The position numbers were made by a program, and so were the translations under genes. A stretch of DNA of 64,000 nucleotides from Clostridia bacterium (lineage in GTDB: Bacteria; Bacillota; Clostridia; Peptostreptococcales; Anaerovoracaceae), in NCBI GenBank assembly GCA_030537495.1, contig JAUNMH010000006.1:60379-124378 (forward strand). Direction: 5' to 3'. Positions 1-8,100 of the stretch are shown here, in pieces; the first letter of the stretch is position 1, and every line of letters starts with the position of its first letter. Below the pieces are notes generated by a model. It did not search any database, had not been told where the DNA came from, and saw only the letters and a list, made by a program, of their open reading frames with translations.

Positions 1-142
1 TCAAGGCACAGGTAGCAGTGCGCAGGCAGAAGGACGCAGGCATAATAGAGTACGCGGCTGCGGACCCATTGCCAGACACGCGGGCGGCTACCATGTTGTA
101 AACAACACCACGGTAAAGGGCCTTGAAAAAGAGGAAATCAGA

Positions 143-1639
143 TTGCCAAAAGTCAGGGATAATAGTCTGGAAGGTGAACACCCTGATGTGCTCATAATTG
201 GCGGCGGAATTTCCGGAGCTTCAATTGCTAGAGAACTGATGAAGTGGAAACTAGATGTGCTACTTGTAGATAAGGAAGCAGATGTGGCGTTGCATGCGTC
301 AGGCAGAAATGATGGAGAAGTTCATCCTGGAGTGGACCTGGGCAAGGGAACATTGAAGCAGGAATATGTGGTAAAAGCAAACAGAATGTTCGACCAGGTT
401 TGCAGTGAGCTGAGCGTGCCGTTTAAGCGAGTTGGGCAGTTTGTTGGTTTTTTCGATAAGAAATTATATTTGCCAATTAAGATGTTCGCATTCCAGAGAA
501 AACACCTTTGTGGAGTTGACGATACAGTGGTTCTGAGCAAGGCAAAGATGAAGGAAATGGAGCCATCATTAAGTGATGATTTCCAGTTTGCCCTTTACAA
601 TCCATACGCGGGTTCAGTTTCCCCATACGAGTTGACCATTGCATATGCAGAAAATGCGTGCACTAATGGCGCGAGAGTTTCCTTAGAAACAGCGGTCCTG
701 GATATGGATGTTTCCAATGGGAAAATCAATAGCGTAAAAACAAATAGGGGCACAATTTACCCTAAGCTTGTAATCAACGCTGCGGGAGTTTTTTCAGAAG
801 ATATTGCGGCAATGGCAAAAGATAGGTTTTTCTCCATACATCCAAGACGCGGAACCAATTCCATTTTAGATAAAAATAAAGGAAAAAGTTTCGGTACTAT
901 TGCTTCGTGGAAGACCCTAGGCGGAGCCCATGCACACACAAAGGGTGGCGGAATCGTCCATACGGTTAGCGACAACTTGCTCATCGGTCCTGATGCAATA
1001 GAGACTCACGAAAAGGAAAATTTCGAGACACGTCAGGAGTCCATTGACAATATATTTGAAAAGCAAAAGAAGACATGGAAGGATCTGTCCGAAAACGATA
1101 TAATCACATATTTTACAGGAGTTAGAGCAGCGACCTTCGAGGAGGATTACGTAATTGAGGCCGGTCGAAAGACCCACAACCTGATTCACTGCGCCGGCAT
1201 TCAGTCGCCGGGGCTGACGACGGCACCGGTTGTAGCCATTGACGTTGCAAAGTTAGCCGTGGACACACTGGCAGCACACGGCGAGCAGATTCACACAAAT
1301 GCCAACTTCGACTCAGTCCGCAAGGGTATCCCAAAGGTATCAAAACTCACTAAGGAAGAGAGAGCTGCCTTGATTAAGGAAAACCCAGACTACGGAAAAA
1401 TCGTCTGCAGATGCGAGGAAATCAGTAAGGGAGAAATCCTAGATGCCCTTCGCTCACCATTAGGTGTGTGCTCAGTAGATGGCGTGAAAAAGCGCGTACG
1501 TCCGGGAATGGGCAGATGCCAGGGCGGATTCTGCATGCCACTTGTAAGCAAGATTATAAGTGAAGAACTAGAAATTCCGTTAGAGGAAGTCTATAAAAAC
1601 AACAGTGACAGCGTCATAACCTATGGTAAAATTAAGTAA
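143..1639 (+). CDS. GlpA-like FAD-dependent glycerol-3-phosphate dehydrogenase with C-terminal BFD [2Fe-2S] domain
   Basis: Predicted to oxidise sn-glycerol-3-phosphate to dihydroxyacetone phosphate, passing electrons on through its flavin and iron-sulfur cluster. Visible are a dinucleotide-binding motif IIGGGISGASIAR (about residues 18-30), a DAO-type flavoprotein body, and a BFD-like domain with cysteines near 422, 424, 459 and 464 (CRC and GMGRCQGGFC). The start used is TTG at 143 behind GAGGAA (131-136). The frame is open all the way back to base 2, so the gene may begin upstream of the window edge. The next gene follows after 21 bases, and four genes up to 6552 form one apparent operon. 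The substrate comes from family knowledge and neighbours, not from a visible substrate motif. Confidence 0.8.
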   Translation: MPKVRDNSLEGEHPDVLIIGGGISGASIARELMKWKLDVLLVDKEADVALHASGRNDGEVHPGVDLGKGTLKQEYVVKANRMFDQVCSELSVPFKRVGQFVGFFDKKLYLPIKMFAFQRKHLCGVDDTVVLSKAKMKEMEPSLSDDFQFALYNPYAGSVSPYELTIAYAENACTNGARVSLETAVLDMDVSNGKINSVKTNRGTIYPKLVINAAGVFSEDIAAMAKDRFFSIHPRRGTNSILDKNKGKSFGTIASWKTLGGAHAHTKGGGIVHTVSDNLLIGPDAIETHEKENFETRQESIDNIFEKQKKTWKDLSENDIITYFTGVRAATFEEDYVIEAGRKTHNLIHCAGIQSPGLTTAPVVAIDVAKLAVDTLAAHGEQIHTNANFDSVRKGIPKVSKLTKEERAALIKENPDYGKIVCRCEEISKGEILDALRSPLGVCSVDGVKKRVRPGMGRCQGGFCMPLVSKIISEELEIPLEEVYKNNSDSVITYGKIK

Positions 1640-1660
1640 GAGCAGAGAAGGTTTGAATAG

Positions 1661-3163
1661 ATGAAAAAATATGATGTAATTGTAATAGGTGGAGGTTCTG
1701 CAGGACTTTCAGCAGCCATAGAGGCTAAGAAATGCAATGCAGATGTACTTCTTATAGAAAGAGAAGCCAGACTGGGAGGCGTACTGAAGCAGTGCATACA
1801 TGATGGTTTTGGTCTTGTGAGATTTGGAAAAAAACTCTCAGGGCCAGAATATGCTCAGAAATTTATAAGGGAATTTCACGAGCTGGGAATTGATTATATG
1901 ACGACAACCTTCGTTACGGAGATAAAGAAAGACAAAGGCGAGTACGAGCTGACATATGTAAATGAGGAAGGCCTAGACTATTGCAAAACCAAGAGCGTAG
2001 TCCTTGCAACAGGATGCAGAGAGAGGACAGCTAAGCAGGTTTTGATACACGGGACGAGGCCGGCAGGAGTGTTCTCAGCGGGAACTGCCCAGCATTATGT
2101 GAACCTTTTGGGGCAGATGCCGACGAAGAAGTGCGTGATTCTCGGCAGCGGTGATATCGGCCTGATTATGGCGAGAAGGTTGACGCTAGAGGGTGCTGAG
2201 GTTGTTGGTGTCTATGAGGCGAAGCCAACGCCGTCTGGTCTGGAGCGAAATATAGTGCAGTGCCTTGATGATTTTGATATCCCGCTGATGCTTTCACATA
2301 CGGTGACTAGAGTTTTTGGTCACGACAGGCTTACAGCCGTTGAAATCAGCCAGGTTGACGAGAATATGAGGCCAGTTGCGGGCACGGAAGAAATTATTCA
2401 GTGCGACGCTTTGATCTTGTCCGTTGGATTGATTCCGGAAAATGAGGTGGCCAAGGAACTGGGCGTTACCATAGATGGCAGAACTAGAGGACCGGTGTGC
2501 GATGAAAACATGATGACCGATGTTGAGGGAATTTTCTCCTGCGGCAATGCGTACCATGTTTTCGACTTGGTTGACTATGTGTCAAAGAACGGCGAGACGG
2601 CCGGACGCGGCGCAGCCAAGTTTAGCCAGGGTAAGCTTTCAAGCAAGGCAGTTGGTGGCGCGAAGGGCGGTGCAACAGGCAAGGCAGCAGACGTAGCCGA
2701 AAAAAACGCGAACGGTGAAGCAAAAGCAAGCGCGGCAGGTGCAGCCGAAAAAACTGCAAGCAGCGTGGGAAGCGTGGGGACTGGAGGTTTTGATAAAAAC
2801 GTAAGAAACATGACATGCATAGTTTGTCCGAACAGCTGCAAACTGAGAATCGAGAAGAAGGACGGCGAGCTCATTGTGACGGGGCACAGGTGCGTGAGGG
2901 GCGAGGCCTTCGCAATTTCGGAGATGACGCACCCAATGAGAACCCTGTGCAGCAGCGTGGCAAGCGTCTTTGAAGAGGCGCCGGTGGTGCCAGTGAGAAC
3001 CTCCGACGAGATTTCTAAGGACAAGATGTTAGAGTGCATGGAAGAAATAAATAAGGTGGTTTTAGCGGATAGGCTGGGAGAAGGCGACGTGGTTATCGGC
3101 AATGTCCTTGGACTTGGCGTAGACGTTATTGTGACGAGCGATATTTTGAGAGGAGAAAGTTAA
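1661..3163 (+). CDS. NAD(P)/FAD-dependent oxidoreductase fused to a DUF1667 domain
   Basis: Flavoprotein likely acting as the electron-transfer partner of the upstream GlpA-like protein. The FAD motif VIVIGGGSAGLSAA lies near residues 6-20 and a second Rossmann motif VILGSGDIGL near 155-165. Residues from about 326 to 382 are a Gly/Ala/Lys-rich linker that looks disordered. Residues 383-500 match DUF1667, with a Cys cluster CIVCPNSC (about 386-393) and a further HRC. In relatives DUF1667 is usually a separate small protein next to such a flavoprotein, so this is a fusion. Start ATG follows GAGAAGG; the stop TAA directly abuts the next ATG. Partner and electron acceptor are inferred from context. 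Confidence 0.82.
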   Translation: MKKYDVIVIGGGSAGLSAAIEAKKCNADVLLIEREARLGGVLKQCIHDGFGLVRFGKKLSGPEYAQKFIREFHELGIDYMTTTFVTEIKKDKGEYELTYVNEEGLDYCKTKSVVLATGCRERTAKQVLIHGTRPAGVFSAGTAQHYVNLLGQMPTKKCVILGSGDIGLIMARRLTLEGAEVVGVYEAKPTPSGLERNIVQCLDDFDIPLMLSHTVTRVFGHDRLTAVEISQVDENMRPVAGTEEIIQCDALILSVGLIPENEVAKELGVTIDGRTRGPVCDENMMTDVEGIFSCGNAYHVFDLVDYVSKNGETAGRGAAKFSQGKLSSKAVGGAKGGATGKAADVAEKNANGEAKASAAGAAEKTASSVGSVGTGGFDKNVRNMTCIVCPNSCKLRIEKKDGELIVTGHRCVRGEAFAISEMTHPMRTLCSSVASVFEEAPVVPVRTSDEISKDKMLECMEEINKVVLADRLGEGDVVIGNVLGLGVDVIVTSDILRGES

Positions 3164-4894
3164 ATGAGCAATAAACCATATGTAGATTTTGAGCCTAAAT
3201 GGGTGAAGACACCGGCCCCAGCAAACAGCTACAGATCAATTTTTAGATGGGGCGACCCTGATTTTGTAAAGTATCCGAAGGAATCCCTTTACAAGCTGAT
3301 GAAGGAAAGATTCGTTATGACTGACGAGGATTTCAAGAATTATACAGGCAGCATCGGCATGGAAGAAGTTAAGCTTGACATGCCATCAAAACTTGACCAG
3401 GTTCACATCGACGCTCTAAAGGAAATCGTTGGCGAGGACTTCATCACTACTGAAGATTATCCGAGACTTGCTGTTGCATACGGCAAAACAGGCTACGACG
3501 CGCTAAGACTTAGAGCCGGACAGATCGATTCGCTTCCTGACGTAGTTGTTTATCCAGACACTTCCGAGCAGGTTGAAAAAATCGTAGAATACTCAACTCT
3601 GCACAACATTCCTCTTTACGTTTACGGCGGCGGAAGCTCTGTAACTAGAGGCGTAGAGCCGACTAAGGGCGGAATTTCCCTAGATATGAGAAAGCGTTTC
3701 AATAAGGTAATTTCCTTTAACGAAATCGACCAGACAATTACCGTTCAGAGCGGAATGTCAGGCCCACAGCTTGAAGAAGCCTTAAACAACGCGCCTGCAA
3801 ACTTCGGCGCATCAAGAAAATATACATGTGGACACTTCCCACAGTCCTTCGAATACAGCAGCGTCGGCGGGTGGGTTGTTACAAGAGGCGCAGGCCAGAA
3901 CAGCACATATTACGGTTGCATTACAGACATCGTCATGGGTCAGAAATACGCAACACCTATCGGCGTTATCAAAACCTCCAGCTACCCAAGGGAAGCAACT
4001 GGACCTAATCTGAACCAGATTATGATGGGCGGCGAAGGCGCTTTTGGAGTTTTGACCGAGGTTACGCTGAAAGTCTTCAGATACATGCCGGAAAATAGAA
4101 AACGTTTCTCATACATCTTTAAGGACTGGGAAACTGCGCAGAAAGCTGCGAGAGAGATGATGCAGTGCGAAGCTGGTTTTTCTTCAGTATTCAGACTGTC
4201 TGACCCTGAGGAAACTAACCTGATGCTTAGATTATATAACGTTGACGAAACTCCGCTTTGGAAGATGCTGAATTCCAAGGGTTACAAGGATATGGAAAGA
4301 TGCTTGTTCCTTGGATTTACTGACGGTGAAAAAGGTTTCTCAAACAACGTTGCAAAAAACATTAAGAGAATCGCTAAGCAGTTTGGTGGCATGAGCCTTA
4401 CTTCCTTCGTTACAAAGAGCTGGGAAAAGGGCAGATTTAACGACCCTTATCTGAGAGATACTCTAATGGACTTCGGTGTTACAACTGATACTTTGGAATG
4501 CACTGTAAACTGGTCAAACATGAGCCAGGTGCACAGGGATGTAAGAGAAGTTTGCCATGCGCTTCCTAACACAATTGTTACAACTCACATGTCTCACTGC
4601 TACCCTCAGGGTGCAAACCTTTACTTCATCTTCATCACTAAGATGGACGATGCTGAGGAATTCAGAAGATATCACGCAACTATTCTAGACGCTATCCAGA
4701 AGTCAGGCGCATCTATGAGCCACCACCACGGTATCGGAAAGATGTTCGGCCCATGGCTTGAAGGCAGTCTGGGCAAAACTGAATACGGCGTGTTCAAAGC
4801 TCTCAAAGACTATTTCGACAAGGATTACAATATGAATCCTGGCGGAACATTAGGCCTTGATACACCTGAAGACGAGAAGCGTTTTTTGAAATAG
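3164..4894 (+). CDS. FAD-binding oxidase, alkyl-dihydroxyacetone-phosphate synthase (AGPS)-like
   Basis: A PCMH-type FAD-binding enzyme. In characterised AGPS the acyl chain of acyl-DHAP is swapped for a fatty alcohol, forming the ether bond of ether lipids. Visible: FAD-domain segments YVYGGGSSVTRG (about 150) and SSVGGWVVTRGAGQNS (about 230-245), and near the C terminus the triple histidine SHHHGIGKMFGPW (His 520-522), a hallmark of AGPS rather than of glycolate or lactate oxidases. Length (576 aa) suits the bacterial family. It starts immediately after the preceding stop, behind GAGAGGAGAAAG. Its position beside a DHAP-producing dehydrogenase supports a DHAP-linked substrate, but the direction (ether lipid synthesis or breakdown) cannot be read from sequence. 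Confidence 0.75.
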   Translation: MSNKPYVDFEPKWVKTPAPANSYRSIFRWGDPDFVKYPKESLYKLMKERFVMTDEDFKNYTGSIGMEEVKLDMPSKLDQVHIDALKEIVGEDFITTEDYPRLAVAYGKTGYDALRLRAGQIDSLPDVVVYPDTSEQVEKIVEYSTLHNIPLYVYGGGSSVTRGVEPTKGGISLDMRKRFNKVISFNEIDQTITVQSGMSGPQLEEALNNAPANFGASRKYTCGHFPQSFEYSSVGGWVVTRGAGQNSTYYGCITDIVMGQKYATPIGVIKTSSYPREATGPNLNQIMMGGEGAFGVLTEVTLKVFRYMPENRKRFSYIFKDWETAQKAAREMMQCEAGFSSVFRLSDPEETNLMLRLYNVDETPLWKMLNSKGYKDMERCLFLGFTDGEKGFSNNVAKNIKRIAKQFGGMSLTSFVTKSWEKGRFNDPYLRDTLMDFGVTTDTLECTVNWSNMSQVHRDVREVCHALPNTIVTTHMSHCYPQGANLYFIFITKMDDAEEFRRYHATILDAIQKSGASMSHHHGIGKMFGPWLEGSLGKTEYGVFKALKDYFDKDYNMNPGGTLGLDTPEDEKRFLK

Positions 4895-4930
4895 CAGGCA
4901 AGCGCCAGTGCACTAGGCTGGGCCGCTGAC

Positions 4931-4972
4931 GCGAAGCGTGAGTGCCTTGTGCTTATGCGAAGCGTGAGTGCC
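4931..4972. repeat. Pair of 16-bp direct repeats between operon genes
   Basis: GCGAAGCGTGAGTGCC occurs exactly at 4931-4946 and again at 4957-4972, in the 104-bp gap between the AGPS-like gene and the FGGY kinase. The second copy ends 10 bases before the kinase ribosome binding site. No hairpin with a T-run follows. Function unknown; it may be a slipped duplication. Confidence 0.8.
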
Positions 4973-4998
4973 TAGATGCTCCGAAAGGAGATGCAAAA

Positions 4999-6552
4999 AT
5001 GAAGGACGAACATGTAGTACTGGTTTTTGATGTGGGGACTCAAAGCAGTAGAACTATGCTCGTAAATAATTTTGGCCAGGTTTTGGCGAAGGAAAAGATG
5101 AGCCATGAGCCGGCATATTATGCAGATGACCTGGACTGGGCGAAACAGGATGCAGACTACTATTATGAGTGTATCTGTGAAACCGCCAGAAAATGTAAGG
5201 AGAAGAATCCTGATCAATGGGAGAGGATTGAAGCTGTAACTGTGACTACCATCAGGGACACCGTTGTCTGCGTGGACAAGGACGGCAAGCCTTTGAGAAG
5301 GTCCATTTTGTGGCTTGATAAGCGCCTGGCTGCAGGCAGCCCTGTGTTCCCAACAGCTTCGAAGATTGCTTTGAAGGCTGTTGGAATGGAGAAAACGGCG
5401 GAGCTTCAGTACAAGAAATCTCATTGTAACTGGATAAAGGAAAACGAACCTGAGGTTTGGGCACAAACGGACAAATATCTGTTGCTAAGTGGGTACTTGA
5501 TTTACAAGCTGACCGGCGAAATGAAGGACGCCAGAGCCAGCATGGTTGGCCACATTCCTTATGATAATAAGAGAAGGGATTGGCAGAAGAAGTCGGCTTT
5601 GACGCGGCCTGTTTTTCCTGTGGAGGAGGAGAAAATCTGCGAACTTGCCGAAACTGGCGAGGTGTTTGGATATATTACGGAGTCTATGGCCAGGGACAGC
5701 GGATTGAGGGCTGGACTGCCGGTCATTGCAACGGGTTCGGACAAGGCCTGCGAGATTTTGGGCCTTGGATGTGTGACGCCGGAGAAGGCTGCCATAGGCC
5801 TTGGAACCACTGCCACCATAACCTACACCTCTGACAAATATCTTGAAGCGGAGCGATTTATTCCGCCATATGCCGCTGTGATTCCGGGGAAATTTAACCC
5901 TGAAATCGAGATTTTCAGAGGCTACTGGCTAATCTCCTGGTTTAAAAAGGAATTTGCTGCCAAGGAAGAAGTTAAGGCAAAGGAGCTTGGTGTTTCGGCC
6001 GAGGAAATTTTAAACAAGGAACTTGCAGGCATTCCTGCTGGCTGCGAGGGACTATTATTCCAGCCTTACTTCACGCCTAACATTACTATGCCAACGGCCC
6101 GCGGTGCCGTAATTGGATTTTCTGATGTTCACACGAGAATCCACATTTACAGGGCAATTATTGAAGGCATAAACTTCGCTCTTATGGACGGCCTGAAGCT
6201 TATTGAACGCAGATCAGGTCACAAATTTGAGTCCATCACTGTAGGTGGCGGCGGATCTCAAAGCGATGAAATCTGCCAAATCACTGCGGACATGTTTGGC
6301 ATTCCTGTAATTAGAACGCAGTCCTTCGAGGCAACTGGCGTAGGCGCAGCCCTAGCCGCCTTTGTAGGAATGGGTGTTTTCGATTCCTATGAAGAGGCTG
6401 TTGAAGCTATGATTCAGCAGAAGGATCGGTTCGAGCCACGCAAGGGAGAAACTGCCATTTACGAGAAGCTATACAATGATGTCTTTAAGGAAATCTATGG
6501 CAAGCTGTCGCCGCTATACAAGCGTCTGAGCGATATTTATCATACGTCGTAG
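4999..6552 (+). CDS. FGGY-family carbohydrate kinase
   Basis: ATP-dependent sugar/polyol kinase of the FGGY family (glycerol kinase / xylulokinase fold). Visible: N-terminal phosphate-binding motif VFDVGTQSSR (about residues 8-17), adenosine-site segments GLGTTATITYTS and ITVGGGGSQSDEICQITADMFG toward the C terminus. The canonical GlpK motif has DQGTTSSR; here it is DVGTQSSR, so glycerol is possible but not shown. The longest open frame begins at a GTG (4942), but ATG 4999 has AAAGGAG at 4984-4990 with normal spacing and gives the usual family length (517 aa). Last gene of the operon; context suggests a glycerol, alkylglycerol or related polyol substrate (inference). Confidence 0.82.
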   Translation: MKDEHVVLVFDVGTQSSRTMLVNNFGQVLAKEKMSHEPAYYADDLDWAKQDADYYYECICETARKCKEKNPDQWERIEAVTVTTIRDTVVCVDKDGKPLRRSILWLDKRLAAGSPVFPTASKIALKAVGMEKTAELQYKKSHCNWIKENEPEVWAQTDKYLLLSGYLIYKLTGEMKDARASMVGHIPYDNKRRDWQKKSALTRPVFPVEEEKICELAETGEVFGYITESMARDSGLRAGLPVIATGSDKACEILGLGCVTPEKAAIGLGTTATITYTSDKYLEAERFIPPYAAVIPGKFNPEIEIFRGYWLISWFKKEFAAKEEVKAKELGVSAEEILNKELAGIPAGCEGLLFQPYFTPNITMPTARGAVIGFSDVHTRIHIYRAIIEGINFALMDGLKLIERRSGHKFESITVGGGGSQSDEICQITADMFGIPVIRTQSFEATGVGAALAAFVGMGVFDSYEEAVEAMIQQKDRFEPRKGETAIYEKLYNDVFKEIYGKLSPLYKRLSDIYHTS

Positions 6553-6643
6553 CGCTCGGTGGGGGAGGAGGCGGCTCGTTGAACACAGTGCGCCGAACAA
6601 CCCTGAACCCGCACGCCTGGGGGTGCACTAGTAACCCTTAGCA

Positions 6644-6700
6644 ACCGCGCCCGATGAATGAGAAGAACATGAGGAAACTGGAGACCGCGCCCGATGAATG
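6644..6700. repeat. Tandem 40-bp-period direct repeat
   Basis: ACCGCGCCCGATGAATG is present at 6644-6660 and 6684-6700, each followed by a near-identical GAAGAAC. Only two copies, so not a CRISPR. It lies just left of the 6717-7058 inverted-repeat element. Confidence 0.75.
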
Positions 6701-6716
6701 TGAAGAACCGCAGAAG

Positions 6717-7058
6717 TGGCCGGGCAAATGCCTCATATTGAAAATAATTGAAAATTAGACCGTGAAACAATTATGTTTCACGGTCTTTTATATGGGAAGG
6801 ACAGGTATGAGGGCGAGCTTTGTGATAAAACCAATTTTTTAGAGAGAATTAGAGGAATTGACCACGGGGTTAGTCTTGTTTAACTCCAGGGGATCCTTAT
6901 AAAGAAGTCTATTACAACTGATAAACGTGGCCGGAAATTGAAAAAAATTAATTCACAGGGCATATATACATAATTTTAATGCAAGAATTTACCACAACTG
7001 ATGAGGCTACGCGGTACAAATTTTGAAAAATTGGGAAATAAGGCATTTGCCCGGCCAC
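6717..7058. mobile_element. MITE-like inverted-repeat element (342 bp)
   Basis: An exact 18-bp inverted repeat: GTGGCCGGGCAAATGCCT at 6717-6734 and its reverse complement at 7041-7058. The interior is A+T-rich, non-coding, and contains a hairpin terminator and two diverged copies of an ACAACTGAT-containing unit about 78 bp apart (near 6914 and 6991). No transposase is present. The layout fits a non-autonomous miniature element or its decayed remains; no target-site duplication was identified. Confidence 0.5.
6758..6789 (+). terminator. Rho-independent terminator downstream of the kinase operon
   Basis: Perfect 12-bp stem GACCGTGAAACA (6758-6769) / TGTTTCACGGTC (6774-6785), loop ATTA, followed by TTTT. 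It lies 205 bases after the kinase stop codon and inside the 6717-7058 element, so it may have been brought by that element. Confidence 0.8.
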
Positions 7059-7188
7059 ATACACAATTTTTCATGAATCGCGGGCGCGTGCCTAGTGTTG
7101 GCGGCGTTCCCTCGATATTATCGCTTGCCGAAGAGGGTAGGGTGAGGCAAGAATCATGACACGTGAAAGAGTCCTGGACACAAGGAGA

Positions 7189-7219
7189 GTGCTAGGGCAT
7201 GTCTAGCACGAAGTGCTAG
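7189..7219. repeat. Alternating GTGCTAG / CTAGCAC / GTGCTAG palindromes
   Basis: GTGCTAG at 7189-7195, CTAGCAC at 7203-7209 and GTGCTAG at 7213-7219. The middle copy can pair with either flank, giving two mutually exclusive hairpins. No gene follows, so a regulatory switch is not supported. Confidence 0.5.
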
Positions 7220-7437
7220 GCCTTGCCCAGCACGGAGGTGGTTACAGTGTCGGCGTTTGACGAAGTGGGTCAGGTGCGGCAAGACTCACGGAGACAAGGA
7301 ATTGTAATGGAGCGAAGGGTGCAGGGTTGTATTCTTTTTAGGGGAAAATTATTGAGCTGCGGAACTCCTGCACCTTTTACTTTGAAATCACTGTGCCGTG
7401 TAGTAGTTTGCGCCAAATGGCAAAAAAATTGAAATAA

Positions 7438-7687
7438 GGTGCGGATTTTTTACGTGATTTTTGAAATTTGATTAATAGGGTGCAAGTTAGCCTGAACCAA
7501 CCACGTTTTAGATGCTTATTACAGCGACTTTAACTTATATAGATGTAATATATATATCCAATAAAACTAATTTATGGATGTAAAATGGACTTGAATTCAG
7601 GCCAAATGCTCCAATTATCGGGGTTAGTATAAACTAACCTTGCATCCGACTCTTCATTTTCAGCAAAGCGCGTTAAAATCCCGCACC
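7438..7687. repeat. Nested long inverted repeat (about 250 bp)
   Basis: Outer arms GGTGCGGATTTTTTACG (7438-7454) and CGTTAAAATCCCGCACC (7671-7687) are near-complementary. Inner arms GGGTGCAAGTTAG (7478-7490) and CTAACCTTGCATCC (7634-7647) are also near-complementary. Inside is a perfect 7-bp hairpin GGTTAGT/ACTAACC (7622-7639). Further GGTGC/GCACC arms flank it (7318-7325 with 7367-7374). Non-coding, MITE-like or a decayed palindromic element. Confidence 0.5.
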
Positions 7688-7794
7688 CTATGGCTCAAAA
7701 AAATAAAATCATGCCAAATTTTTGCACCCTAATTATTATTTCTTTTAAATCATGCCAAATCTGCTTCGATATGAATATTTTGGAGGAAAAGGTG

Positions 7795-7982
7795 CGGGTT
7801 GGGCTGGCCGCACGCAGTATACAGTCAATCGACCCGCAGGCTCGCACGCCATATCCTAGCGAATCCACGCCCGGCCCAGCTCAGCCACGCCGCACCCAGC
7901 CGGCGCCTGCTGCCACAGCCCCCGCCCCGCAGGCCTGCCGCGCCCAGCCACGCCAGCCCTGCCACGCCGGCCCGGCGCACAT
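7795..7982. other. C-rich, strongly skewed non-coding tract
   Basis: About 190 bases that are much more G+C-rich than the neighbourhood, with many CC and CAGCCACGCC repeats on the plus strand. It sits immediately beyond the gdhA terminator. Open frames through it encode only Pro/Ala/Arg-rich sequence and have no ribosome binding site. Confidence 0.5.
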
Positions 7983-8012
7983 AAAAAGGCCGCGTGCTCA
8001 ATGCACGCGGCC
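7983..8012 (-). terminator. Terminator of gdhA
   Basis: Read on the minus strand: perfect 10-bp stem GGCCGCGTGC / GCACGCGGCC (8003-8012 and 7988-7997), 5-base loop, then TTTTT (7987-7983). It lies 88 bases downstream of the gdhA stop. Confidence 0.9.
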
Positions 8013-8100
8013 ATCAATTCGTCAATATTAAATTTTAAGCGGTGTCGTTTGGCTTGAGCCTTGCGGACACCTACGGTGCCTTTCGATATAATGTTATATC

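Larger units (their letters stand above)
6553..7982. other. Gene-free 1.4-kb spacer rich in inverted repeats
   Basis: No open frame here has a convincing ribosome binding site or protein-like composition. The stretch holds a strong hairpin, two MITE-like inverted-repeat elements, short direct repeats and a C-rich tract, each listed separately. It separates the plus-strand kinase operon from the 3' end of minus-strand gdhA, where little regulation would be needed, so it may be a landing site for small mobile elements. Confidence 0.7.

Noticed and set aside
2575..3102. 175-codon open frame on the minus strand
   Set aside because: Lies opposite the low-complexity linker and DUF1667 part of a solid plus-strand gene; Ser/Leu/Pro-rich shadow composition and no ribosome binding site.
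4931..6700. Direct repeats considered as CRISPR
   Set aside because: Only two copies each, no regular spacers and no cas genes.
7223..7432. 69-codon plus-strand open frame
   Set aside because: Overlaps inverted repeats in the spacer; no family match and weak start context.
7690..8031. 113-codon plus-strand open frame in the C-rich tract
   Set aside because: No ribosome binding site, Pro/Ala/Arg composition driven by base content, runs through the gdhA terminator.
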